A DNA stretch of 64,000 bases from JBAXQQ01 sp037131695 (GTDB lineage: Bacteria > Armatimonadota > Hebobacteria > CAIYQO01): positions 62,001-126,000 of the forward strand of contig CAZWZF010000007.1 in the NCBI GenBank assembly GCA_964638715.1, written 5' to 3'. Shown here piece by piece: positions 15,527 through 25,300 of the stretch; the first letter of the stretch is position 1, and each line of letters starts with the position of its first letter. The notes beneath the pieces are model-generated. The model was not told where the DNA came from and searched no databases. It saw nothing but the letters and a program-made list of their open reading frames with translations. A program made the position numbers and the translations under genes.

Positions 15527-17662
15527 ATGAAAGAAATGGTTGATGGGTTGACCCTTTCCAATGGCGTGCATATTCAATTGTTGGGGAAAGAGTATTTTGC
15601 TGGTTTGGGCAAGGTTACCCTTGGGGATACCGTGCTGCGCAGCGGCCGCCGTCCGATGTTTGTGGAAATCCGCAATCCTGATGGCATTACCATGGGCAAT
15701 TACCGGCTGGAAAATATCGTCAGAAAAGATGACAGTATAGTGATGTCATTCAACATGGAATCCGCCAAAGGCGGAATAATGGATTGGATGGTTCACACCG
15801 TACGCAATCGCTACAATACCGCTGATTGGACAGAAGCACCTATAGCGGCAGACGACACCATGTTGAAGTTGATTATCCGTCCGGTTACCCGCAAAATTGA
15901 TGGCCGCACTTTCACCGGTTTCAGCTATCAGTATCACTACACCAGCGCGTCAATTGCGGTTTACCGTATTCTTGACCGCGGCACCTGGGAAGTTGGCGGA
16001 CAGGCTGTTGGCAACGAGTTCTGGATGCGGAACTGTTTTACTCCATCGATTGTGCCGATAACTTCCATCGACCAGTTCCACTCTACCGAATGGTATCTGC
16101 CAAGCTGCACCAACCCGAGTATTTTCCAATTTTTGCCTTTGCAGACCGAGTTGCAGGGATTTTCCTTTGTTTCAGCAGCGCAGGGGACACTGGCTACCTG
16201 GGCAACCGAGGTGGCGCATGTTCGTTCGTTATTTGAAAAACAGCGTGGTAAAGACGAAATAGTGCATCTTCACGAGCATTGCGGCGACTTGAGCAATAAC
16301 TTCATCACATCGCCGGTTGAAATGCTGTTCACCCCGGGACAGCAGGATAATGTCGGACGCGCCAATATTTATGAATCCATCAGAGAATTGGTACACGAAA
16401 CCCTGCATACCAAGATTAACATGCGCCGCGAACGCATCACCACCTACGGTCAGATTGAAGAATGGGGCAATGCCGACATGGAATATTACCGCAAAAGCGG
16501 GCTGCCAAAACTAATTAAAGCTGGCGTGAAGACTATCGGGATGCCAAGTCATTTTGAGAATAATATGAATGTATGGGGTGTCAGCAATATGTGCTGTACC
16601 GTTGATTATAAGGTTGCCGAATCGGTGGGTAAAGATAAATTGGCGGCTTTCTGCAAAGATGCGCATGCCGCCGGGATTAATGTTGAGATGTGGGCAAACA
16701 CTTCGATTTCATCATTAACAGAAATATTCAATCGCAAAAGCGGTAGACCCGACCGGATTAAGTTTCTCCCTCGTGAAGGTTCTATTATGGAAGCGCTGGA
16801 TAAAGTGCCTGGCGCGTTTGTCCGCAACCCGTCAAACGCCATCGAGGCCGACCACTATACACCGGAATTCTGTGTGCTTAACCTGCGCGAACAGGCTGTA
16901 CGCAAATATTGGCTGACCCGCTGGAAAGAAGCGCATGATGAAGTAGGACTGGATGGAATTTTCCTGGACAGTTCATTCAATTTATCCAGCGACAAATTTC
17001 ACTTTGTGCAAAAAGCCGATGCTGAAACTGCCGGTGGAACCGCCGACCAAACTCATTTGCTGGGACATTACCGTCCGGCGATCGAGTCGCCCAAAGAGAT
17101 ACTTTCACAATATCGTGCCCACCTAATTTTGATGAAAGAGATGCAGGATATCGGTTATGTTTATGATAACGAAGACCTGGGTGTATTCGGTATTCATCGT
17201 CACGGCCCGGATATCACCGCGCGTTTGAACTCAATGTCAATCTGGTCAGACTGTATCTGTGGCATGAACGCCAAAGATTTGCGCGCAATCAACGTCGACC
17301 CGGAAGAGATATTTTTCAAAGGCATGGCATACCGCATGATGTATACCATCAACTGGAACATCGATCAAGACGCGTTGTGCTTTAGCTATTACGGCGGCGA
17401 TGATGATAAAGACAAACCCAATGACTGGCATTTCCAACAGGTTCGTATTTATAACGAAGTTAACCAATATATGTTGAAACGCACCATTCTGCCCGGTGAA
17501 AAAGCCGTACAATACATCGGCGCCGGCAAACAAGTCCTCTGGGTATTCGAAGATTTCGATTACACCGCAGATGGCAAAATAAAAGACATGACCACCGGTG
17601 AAGAACTACCCGCCGGCAAGATTGGATTGAAGAAGATGCATGTGTATTTGAAGAGTGAATAG
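15527..17662 (+). CDS. uncharacterised TIM-barrel glycosidase-like protein
   Basis: I do not recognise a named family. The 711-residue cytoplasmic-looking protein (no signal peptide) has an N-terminal beta-rich part (about 1-250) and a TIM-barrel-like part with features common in clan GH-D-type alpha-glycosidases: AGVKTIGMPSHFENNMN, AHAAGINVEMWANTS, DEVGLDGIFLDSSFN with a candidate catalytic Asp, and IGYVYDNEDLGVFG. The C-terminus is a small beta domain (AVQYIGAGKQVLWVFEDF). GGAG in TTGGAGACTT supports the start. The next gene is a second large glycosidase-like protein with comparable architecture, so the pair may act on related substrates. A hydrolase or related carbohydrate-active enzyme is inferred; the substrate is unknown. 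Confidence 0.55.
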   Translation: MKEMVDGLTLSNGVHIQLLGKEYFAGLGKVTLGDTVLRSGRRPMFVEIRNPDGITMGNYRLENIVRKDDSIVMSFNMESAKGGIMDWMVHTVRNRYNTADWTEAPIAADDTMLKLIIRPVTRKIDGRTFTGFSYQYHYTSASIAVYRILDRGTWEVGGQAVGNEFWMRNCFTPSIVPITSIDQFHSTEWYLPSCTNPSIFQFLPLQTELQGFSFVSAAQGTLATWATEVAHVRSLFEKQRGKDEIVHLHEHCGDLSNNFITSPVEMLFTPGQQDNVGRANIYESIRELVHETLHTKINMRRERITTYGQIEEWGNADMEYYRKSGLPKLIKAGVKTIGMPSHFENNMNVWGVSNMCCTVDYKVAESVGKDKLAAFCKDAHAAGINVEMWANTSISSLTEIFNRKSGRPDRIKFLPREGSIMEALDKVPGAFVRNPSNAIEADHYTPEFCVLNLREQAVRKYWLTRWKEAHDEVGLDGIFLDSSFNLSSDKFHFVQKADAETAGGTADQTHLLGHYRPAIESPKEILSQYRAHLILMKEMQDIGYVYDNEDLGVFGIHRHGPDITARLNSMSIWSDCICGMNAKDLRAINVDPEEIFFKGMAYRMMYTINWNIDQDALCFSYYGGDDDKDKPNDWHFQQVRIYNEVNQYMLKRTILPGEKAVQYIGAGKQVLWVFEDFDYTADGKIKDMTTGEELPAGKIGLKKMHVYLKSE

Positions 17663-17669
17663 TGATGAG

Positions 17670-17707
17670 AGAAGAGTGAAATTTTAAATTTTAATTTTCA
17701 CTCTTCT
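17670..17707 (+). terminator. intrinsic terminator made from purine-rich repeat
   Basis: AGAAGAGTGAAA (17670-17681) pairs perfectly with TTTCACTCTTCT (17696-17707), followed by ACCTTTTTT. It is one of several GAAGAGTGA elements lying just after stop codons. The next stretch, 17722-17760, repeats the MITE inner arm (CCTCCTTGCCAAGGAGGGG) and could form a second hairpin ahead of a T run. Confidence 0.75.
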
Positions 17708-17864
17708 ACCTTTTTTCTTCCAAACCACCCCCTGCCCCCTCCTTGCCAAGGAGGGGAGTTTTTTTATTTGTTGGTTTTTACTATATAAATGAAAAATTTG
17801 TACTTTATAGTTCCTGCAATGTAAAATATTAAATGACTTTATCCTTATAAAAAGCAGGCAATAC

Positions 17865-19904
17865 ATGCAATCATACAAACTGCAAAATAACCACCTTCGC
17901 CTGGTGATGGGTGCTGATGGTACGCTGGTTGAATTAACCTGTCTTGCCACCGGAACTAATCATATTGCCAGGCAGGGGATGGATTTGTGGCGGGTGGTGC
18001 TGGCGGATAATGAATCGCTGGTTAATGCGGTGATGCCGGGGAACCAGGAATGTGTGGTCTCTTCAGACGGGGAACTAATTACGCTGACGGTGCCGCAAAT
18101 GTCGTATCCTTCACATTCTGGCACCAGAACGGTAGATGTAACGTTGCGGTTGAGCGTGGTGCTGGATGGCGATGCGTCGCGGTGGACGGCAGAGATTGAA
18201 AACAACGCATTGGGAGTTCAGGTACAGGAAGTATGGGCGCCAATGATTAACGGGATACGGCCACCGGTTGACTGGGCGCTATATTACCCGCAGGATTGCG
18301 GTATGCGGATGGTTGATCCGGTGGCAAACCTGGGTGATCGCGGGCAAATATTTCGTTTTGGCGTCAGCAATGCCCACCAGCGCGAATTGTACCCGGGCAA
18401 AGCATCAATGCAATGGATGGGAGTTTATGGCGAAAGCGAGGGTCTTTACATTTGCTCGGAAGATTCCAGTTTGCAAACCACCTGCCTTAACGCAGAACGA
18501 AACTTTGGCACTGTACCAGCAGATGATTCACTGCTGCTTTGCTTCATAAAATATCCGGGACAACGTTTGGGAATATGGCAGTCGGCACCGGTAGTGGTAT
18601 CGCCGCATACCGGCGACTGGCACGCGGGGGCACAACGCTACAGGACATGGGCTGACACCTGGATTACCCCAGCCACCCCACCGGATTGGATCCAAAAAAT
18701 GACCGGTTTGCAAGATACCATTCTGCGCGAGCAATACGGAAAAGTGGTGTATGATTATGATGAAATCCCGGCATTACACCGGGCAGCAGCGGAGATTGGC
18801 ATTGACCTGGTGAAAATTACCGGCTGGCACCCGGGCGGGCATGACAACGCCTATCCTGATTACGAAGTAGACCCGGCAATGGGCGGGCGCGAAGGTTTGG
18901 AACGAAATATTCAGGCGGTGCAGGCAGCGGGAGGCAAGATGATGCTGTACCTGCAGGCGGTGCAAATGAGCAGCAATTCGCGTTACTTTGCGCAACATGG
19001 CGAGGCGACAATGCAGCGCGACCCGTATGGCGACCCACTGGCGGATACCTTCAGTTGGCCGGGACCGAGTACTTTTTTGCCGTTGTCATCCCAGCATAAA
19101 TTATACAATGCCTGCCTGTCCTGTCCCGAATGGCAGGAAGTGATATTGCAGAAGACAAAATACGCGCTGGATTTGGGCGCTGATTGTGTATATCTTGACC
19201 GATTGGCGGGTTACCCCGGTTATTTATGTTTTGACGAATCGCACCCGCATGCCAGGCCCGGTGAATCATACGCCGACCGAGTTAAGTTGGGGATGGCTTG
19301 CCGCGAGTTGGCACAACAGAAAAACCCGGAAGTGGCGATGGCAAGCGAGTATATCAACGACGCCGGTCTGCAACCTTTCGATTTCACCATCCCATTTGGA
19401 TTCGGGGTGCATTATGGCGGACGAAATTTTGGCGAAATGTTTCGATATACCTTCCCTGAATATATAATCACCACCCAGTACCTTAACGGCCCGGAATACG
19501 AACGGCTGCGCTTTGCACTGGTGATGGGGTTCCGCTTCTTCTTCGCGGTAAAATGGCAGCACGAGCCAATCAGCAGTCTGCCGGCGGAGTTCCGCACCTA
19601 TGCGAAATCCCTTATCAACCTGTTGCAAGCCAACGCCGACCCGTTCCTCACCGGGAAATTTGTCGATAACGAAGGCATGCACAGCGAAAATCCAGCACTA
19701 TTCGCCAAAGCCTATCGCAGCGACACCCGGTACGGCATCGCAGTCTGGAACCCGACAAATGACCCGCAGCCATTGAATATTAAAACAACCGATGGTTTGG
19801 AATTAAAATGGATAGGACCTGATGGTATAGTTGATGGCGAATTGCCAGGGCAGGGAGTAGCGTTGGGGGTAGTTCAATTAAAAATTACGAATTGTTGTAG
19901 ATAG
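17865..19904 (+). CDS. large glycosidase-like protein (DUF6259-like)
   Basis: The 679-residue protein lacks a signal peptide. Its N-terminal half is a beta-sandwich (TRTVDVTLRLSVVLDG) and the C-terminal half a TIM barrel: AAAEIGIDLVKITGWHPGG, ALDLGADCVYLDRLAGYPG and KNPEVAMASEYINDAG. The Asp in VYLDRL and the Glu in ASEYIN are candidate catalytic carboxylates. The overall pattern recalls the uncharacterised family annotated DUF6259 in polysaccharide-degrading bacteria; I recall this only by resemblance. It lies 202 bp after the preceding glycosidase-like gene, behind a terminator, so it is probably separately transcribed. The TTATAA box upstream is a possible -10. Substrate unknown. Confidence 0.5.
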   Translation: MQSYKLQNNHLRLVMGADGTLVELTCLATGTNHIARQGMDLWRVVLADNESLVNAVMPGNQECVVSSDGELITLTVPQMSYPSHSGTRTVDVTLRLSVVLDGDASRWTAEIENNALGVQVQEVWAPMINGIRPPVDWALYYPQDCGMRMVDPVANLGDRGQIFRFGVSNAHQRELYPGKASMQWMGVYGESEGLYICSEDSSLQTTCLNAERNFGTVPADDSLLLCFIKYPGQRLGIWQSAPVVVSPHTGDWHAGAQRYRTWADTWITPATPPDWIQKMTGLQDTILREQYGKVVYDYDEIPALHRAAAEIGIDLVKITGWHPGGHDNAYPDYEVDPAMGGREGLERNIQAVQAAGGKMMLYLQAVQMSSNSRYFAQHGEATMQRDPYGDPLADTFSWPGPSTFLPLSSQHKLYNACLSCPEWQEVILQKTKYALDLGADCVYLDRLAGYPGYLCFDESHPHARPGESYADRVKLGMACRELAQQKNPEVAMASEYINDAGLQPFDFTIPFGFGVHYGGRNFGEMFRYTFPEYIITTQYLNGPEYERLRFALVMGFRFFFAVKWQHEPISSLPAEFRTYAKSLINLLQANADPFLTGKFVDNEGMHSENPALFAKAYRSDTRYGIAVWNPTNDPQPLNIKTTDGLELKWIGPDGIVDGELPGQGVALGVVQLKITNCCR

Positions 19905-20219
19905 CAATCGCATGAATTAATCGATTTCGGTCGACTGCCGTCGATTTCAAACGACAATAATTTTTAATTCGTACAGGCTTTTGCAAAACCTTTTTTTTAA
20001 TGTTTAAGTTTCAGGTTTGTGGTAGGCGAAAACCACCCCGACCTTCGGCCACCCCTCCTTGGCAAGGAGGGGAGTTTAATATGAAAGTATTGATTATTAA
20101 AGTAGCCATTATATTACCAAGTTAATACCATAACTCCCCTCCTTGCCAAGGAGGGGGTAGGGGGTGGTTTGGTTGATTATATAATTAGTAGGTTTTGCAA
20201 GAACCTGTGTAATTCGTAA
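19905..20219. other. intergenic region almost filled by a MITE
   Basis: Between the convergent glycosidase-like gene and recJ. A CGATTTCGGTCGACTGCCGTCGATTTC-like stretch (19920-19950) has three spaced TCGA words. The remainder is the family A MITE. Confidence 0.6.
19973..20208 (+). mobile_element. MITE-like element, family A copy 2 (236 bp)
   Basis: The left end is ACAGGCTTTTGCAAAACC and the right end, read on the other strand, is ACAGGTTCTTGCAAAACC. The interior matches copy 1 closely, including GTAGGCGAAAACCACCCCGA and the two opposed CTCCTTGGCAAGGAGG-type palindromes. It has no coding capacity. No convincing target-site duplication is visible, although TAATTCGTA occurs on both flanks. Confidence 0.78.
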
Positions 20220-21965
20220 TTAAATCCTAATATCTTTCACCTTCAACTGTGCCGTGGTGGTTCCCATGTAGGTGTTCAGCGATATGGTGCCGGCTATGTC
20301 TACTTTGTCGCCAGAGCGCAGCTTGGTGGTGTATTCGCCGGCGTTGAACCAGATGGCGGACACGCAGCGTCCTACCTGGTTGGCGCGGAGCATCAGGTTA
20401 AGATGCTGGCCTTCGGTGCCGCGGGCAGATACGCAGTCTATTATCGCGTTTTCAATTGCAAAGGTTGGCTCGGGGTTGCCCATTCCGAATGGCTGCATTT
20501 TTTCTACCTGGTACGCAAAGTTGGTAGTTACATCGCATAACTCTGCCCAGCCATCTATTTCTATTCGCGGCAGCAAATCTTCTTCTGTCAGGGTGCGATG
20601 ACCAATTTTATCAATTGCTTCGCGGAGTTTTTTTATGTTCGCTTCTTTTATTTCAAATCCAGCCGCCACCCGATGGCCGCCGAATCTATTCAACAGTTTG
20701 CTGCATTCGTCCAATGCTTCCCACAGGTGAAACGGGTCGCGAGCGCGGGCGGAACCTTTGCCTACTTTATTTTCCACTGCAATCATCACGCATGGACGGT
20801 TAAAACGGTCTACCAGTCGCGATGCCACGATACCTATTACGCCGGGGTGCCAATCTTGCGACGACAACACCAATACCCGGCGGGTCGCCAAATCTTCCTC
20901 GGTTACCATCGCCAACGCGCTCTCCAGCGTGCTTTTTTCTTCTTCCTGTCGTTCGGCATTGTTCTGGCATAATGAGCGCGCCAACTGGTCGGCTTCTGCG
21001 GGGTCTTTGCTCAACAGCAATTTCAGCGAAGTTTCTGCATGGGCAACCCGACCGGCGGCATTCAGGCGCGGGGCAATTTTGAAAGCAACATCGCGGGAAT
21101 TAACCCGGGTGGTAATATCGGCGGCGCGCAATAACGCCGGAATACCGATTTTTCTATTGTTATGGTTTATTGTCAGCAATCCGTGATGCGCGATTATCCT
21201 GTTTTCACCCAACAATGGCGCAACATCAGCAATAGTGCCGATGGCGGTTAAATCGAGGAACTTTTGCGGGGCAGAATCGGGCAATTTACGAAGTTTGCAT
21301 ACCGCGCGAAGCAAGTTATACGCGACGCCAACGCCAGCTAATTCGCGATAAGGGTAAGTATGACCGGGGATTTTAGGGTTTACCACCGCCACTGCAACTG
21401 GCAGATTTTCGCCGGGCTCGTGGTGGTCGGTGACTATCATCGGCAGACCGATATCCTGCGCGTGCTGCAATACGTCAATCGAGGTGATTCCGTTATCCAC
21501 AGTAATACCCAGAGAAATCCCATCCGCCAATGCCGCATCTATCGCGTCCGCGTTTAATCCGTAACCGTCATCGATACGATGGGGTATGTACCAATCTGTC
21601 AGTTCCTGTCCCGACAAAGCGTTGAATGCCCGCACTAACAGCGCGCAACTGGTAATGCCGTCGGTATCGTAGTCGCCAAATATGCGAATACGACCGCGAT
21701 TTCTGATTGTTTCATCAATCTTTTCTGCGGCTTTCAACATATCTGGTAATAAAAACGGATCACCCAACGAATTAATATCTATATCCAAAAAGGCATCTGC
21801 TTCTTCTGCCGACTTTATTCCGCGGCTGCATAATAATCCGCGCAACGCCGGTAACATGTCATCATGATGAAAATCTAATTCACTATGTTTGTTAATCCAT
21901 CGAGTTCCAGAAATTGAATTGCGCTCTTTGGGGGTGACAACTGGTTCTGCATTAAAAATAGCCAT
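20220..21965 (-). CDS. recJ: single-stranded-DNA-specific exonuclease RecJ
   Basis: The protein (581 residues from the ATG at 21965) has DHH-family motifs RIFGDYDTDGITS, SLGITVDNGI and IVTDHHEPGE, followed by the DHHA1 nucleotide-binding segment with GKGSARA and the RFGGHRVAAGFEI motif, then an OB-like end. RecJ degrades single-stranded DNA 5'-3' in recombination and base-excision repair, using Mn/Mg bound by the Asp and His residues. The upstream ATG at 21983 would place a perfect TATAAT inside the gene. The 21965 ATG lies nine bases after that box, the same geometry as pcrA. It converges with the glycosidase-like gene. Confidence 0.93.
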   Translation of the reverse strand: MAIFNAEPVVTPKERNSISGTRWINKHSELDFHHDDMLPALRGLLCSRGIKSAEEADAFLDIDINSLGDPFLLPDMLKAAEKIDETIRNRGRIRIFGDYDTDGITSCALLVRAFNALSGQELTDWYIPHRIDDGYGLNADAIDAALADGISLGITVDNGITSIDVLQHAQDIGLPMIVTDHHEPGENLPVAVAVVNPKIPGHTYPYRELAGVGVAYNLLRAVCKLRKLPDSAPQKFLDLTAIGTIADVAPLLGENRIIAHHGLLTINHNNRKIGIPALLRAADITTRVNSRDVAFKIAPRLNAAGRVAHAETSLKLLLSKDPAEADQLARSLCQNNAERQEEEKSTLESALAMVTEEDLATRRVLVLSSQDWHPGVIGIVASRLVDRFNRPCVMIAVENKVGKGSARARDPFHLWEALDECSKLLNRFGGHRVAAGFEIKEANIKKLREAIDKIGHRTLTEEDLLPRIEIDGWAELCDVTTNFAYQVEKMQPFGMGNPEPTFAIENAIIDCVSARGTEGQHLNLMLRANQVGRCVSAIWFNAGEYTTKLRSGDKVDIAGTISLNTYMGTTTAQLKVKDIRI

Positions 21966-21974
21966 ATCTATTAC

Positions 21975-21980
21975 ATTATA
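21975..21980 (-). promoter_or_regulatory. recJ -10 box
   Basis: A perfect TATAAT on the minus strand nine bases before the chosen ATG; the -35 (TTCCCC at 17 bases) is weak. It implies a leaderless or very short-leader transcript. Confidence 0.45.
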
Positions 21981-21983
21981 CAT

Positions 21984-22240
21984 TATTTAACTGAGCAGGG
22001 GAAGACGTGAAAACGTGAAGAGTGAAGAGTGAAGAGAGAAGATAGAGGGTGATTCTAATTAAAAATGCAAAATGGTTAATTAAGTAACGATAAGTTACAC
22101 AGAGATTCACAGAGGAGACTCAGAGACTCACGGAGATATCTTATAAAAAAGCCTCTGTGAATCTCTGTGTCTCCTCCGCGTATCTCTGTGTAACAAAAAA
22201 AAATTAATTTTGAATTTTTAATTTTGAATTTTTAATTATA
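21984..22240. other. intergenic region with purine repeat and long inverted repeat
   Basis: GAAGAGTGAAGAGTGAAGAG occurs at about 22016-22040. The long inverted repeat at 22094-22194 follows, then several TTTTTAATT runs up to the promoter of the propeller gene. Confidence 0.6.
22094..22194. repeat. 101-bp inverted repeat (CACAGAGATTCACAGAGG type)
   Basis: The left arm starts GTTACACAGAGATTCACAGA and the right arm ends CGCGTATCTCTGTGTAAC. The arms pair over about 40 bp with a short central spacer. Related sequences occur near 5085-5150 and 27783. Confidence 0.8.
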
Positions 22241-22262
22241 TTGACATTCCCCCATATACCAG
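22241..22262 (+). promoter_or_regulatory. sigma70-type promoter (near consensus)
   Basis: TTGACA (22241-22246), a 16-base spacer and TATAAT lie about 80 bases before the propeller gene start. Both boxes are perfect; 22263-22268 is the -10 if the spacer is counted as 16. Confidence 0.65.
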
Positions 22263-22346
22263 TATAATATTTCACTATAGGATTATAAGAAATTGTATTC
22301 CTGTGATTAATAAAAGCGTGTGGATTAGCCACGCGAGGAGACCACC

Positions 22347-25300
22347 ATGCGAAAAGTAATTCCGATTCTTGCAATTTTAATTTTTACCGTAGTTATTTCG
22401 TTGGCGCAGTTGGCGAATAGTGCCTGGCCTATGCGCGGTCATGACCTGAAGCATACTGGTCGTAGTCCATATACCGGGCCGGCGACTGCTGCGCAAAAAT
22501 GGGCGTTCACGACGGGGTGGAATATATATTCCAGCCCAGCTCTCGGTGCGGACGGGACTGTCTATGTCGGATCACAGGATAAAAAACTCTACGCCGTCAA
22601 CCCCGACGGTACACAACGCTGGGCTTTCACGACAGGGGATGTGGTATGGAGTCCGGCACTTGGCGCGGATGGGACGGTTTACGTCGGGTCATTCGATAGT
22701 AATAAACTCTACGCCGTCAACCCCGACGGTACGCAACGCTGGGCCTTTACGGCAGGGGGGAGGGATATCGTCCAGTCCGGCACTCGGTGCAGACGGGACG
22801 GTTTACGTCGGGTCACTTGATAATAAACTCTACGCGGTCAACCCCGATGGTACGCAACGCTGGGCCTTTACGGCAGGGGGAGGGATATCGTCCAGTCCGG
22901 CACTTGGCGCGGATGGGACGGTTTACGTCGGGTCACTTGATAAAAAACTCTACGCCGTCAACCCCGATGGTACGCAACGCTGGAACTTCACAACCGGGGA
23001 TAAGATATCGTCCAGTCCGGCTCTCGGTGCGGATGGGACAGTTTACGTCGGGTCAAATGATGGGAAACTCTACGCTGTCAACCCCGACGGTACGCAACGC
23101 TGGGCGTTTACGATAGGATATATAATAGAGTCAAGTCCAGCACTTGGTGCGGACGGGACGGTATATGTAGGGTCATCCGATCATAAATTATATGCTATCA
23201 ACCCCGACGGTACGCAACGCTGGAACTTCACAACCGGGGATAAGATATGGTCCAGTCCAACTCTCGATGCAGGCGGGACGGTATATGTCGGGTCATACGA
23301 TAAGAAACTCTACGCCATTAACCCCGACGGCACACAACGCTGGGCGTTTACAACAGGGGGTGAGGTATGGGACAGTCCAGTAATAGGTGTAGACGGGACT
23401 GTCTATATCGGGTCAATGGATGGAAAATTATATGCTATTGGAAGTGGCACACAAACCCTATCAATCACCCCGCCAACCACAACCATTAACACTGGAGCAA
23501 CCCAGCAATTCACCGCCAACCCGGCAGCAGGCGTTACCTGGACCACAACTGGCGGCACTATCAGCAATACCGGGTTATTTACCGCGGGGAATACGGCTGG
23601 AACATATACTGTTACCGCTAAAAATACAACTGACACGGCGACGGCGAGTGTTACTATTACTGCGCCAAAACCCACCATCATTATAACCACTCCCAATGGC
23701 GGAGAAAAATGGCAGCAGGGAGTACCAGAAAATATATTCTGGACATCGGCAAATGTAACAGGAAATCTGAATATTGACCTTTATAAAGCTGGCGTATTTT
23801 TAAGAACCATTTCTGCCAATATACCAAATACAGGAAACGGAGCTACTATAACATTAGCTGCCGCAATAGCACCAGCAGGGACAGATTATCGGCTTAAGAT
23901 ATCATCTATTGCCGACCCAGCTATAAATAGTATGAGCGCGGCGGATTTCGAAATCACCGGCGCCGCACCGGCTGCGACCATTACCATAACATCACCTAAC
24001 GGCGGCGAACAGTGGCAGCAAGGCAGCGCACACCCGATAACCTGGACATCTACCGGCGTACCGGGGAATGTGAAAATTGACCTTTTCAAAGGTAACGTCC
24101 TCAACAGTACGATTATCGCCAGTACCACGAATACCGGTTCATTTAACTGGACAGTTCCGGCGAATCAGGCGGCAGGTACGGACTACCAGGTAAAAATTAT
24201 CGATTTGGCAGACGTCACGGTTCAAAGCAAGAGCGCGACTAATTTTGCGATTGTCCCTGCAATTCAAAATGCTACTCTCACTGTTACATCTCCAAATGGT
24301 GGTGAAAAGTGGCAACAGATGACACGTTACCCAGTCACCTGGACATCAACCGGCAACCCGGGGAATTTGAAAATAGATATTTTAAAGAGTGGCAAAATGG
24401 TTAATACTATTGCTGCCAATATACCGGATACCGGCTCGTACAACTGGGATATAAACTTTACAACGGTGCCGGGAATAGATTATCGCATACAAATTTCTAC
24501 CTGGCCCGGTGGTGTGTTAACTGCCCAGAGTGCTGCAGATTTTGAAGTCACCACTAAGACAGCTTCACCAGCTATCACCATCACCGCGCCCAATGGCGGC
24601 GAACAGTGGCAGCAAGGCAGCGCACACCCAATAACCTGGACATCTACCGGCGTACCGGGGAATGTTAAAATTGACCTTTTCAAAGGCGGCGTCCTTAACA
24701 GCACGATTATCGCCAGCGCCTCGAATACCGGTTCATTTAATTGGACAGTTCCGGCGAATCAAGCGGTGGGTACCGACTACCAGGTAAAGATTATCGATTT
24801 GGCAGACGTCACGGTGCAAAGCAAGAGCGCGGCTAATTTTGCGATTATTGCTGGTGCACCAAAAAGTAATGACCCATGGCCTATGTTCCGTCATGACCTT
24901 CAACATACTGGACGCAGTCCGTATATTGGACCAACATATCCGATAGAGAAATGGACATATCTTGTAAAGGATCTTATATTATCTAGTCCAACCATTGGCA
25001 CTGATGGTACCATCTACTTTAGCTCAATGAATAATAAAATATATGCACTTAATCAAACAGGTACTTTGAAATGGACATTTACAACAGGAGATCATGTACA
25101 ATCCAGTCCGTTACTTGGACCAGATGGTACTATTTATGTTGGTTCATTAGATAAAAATGTTTATGCAATTAATTCTGATGGTACACAAAAATGGAAATTT
25201 GCCACCACTAATGAGGTCTTGTCAAGTCCAATTATTGATATTGATGGTACAATATATGTAGGGTCTAAGGACGGAAAAGTTTATGCAATAAAACCTGATG

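Noticed and set aside
22500..23440. CRISPR-like regularly spaced 120-bp repeats
   Set aside because: They are in-frame PQQ-propeller units of a protein, not direct repeats with spacers.
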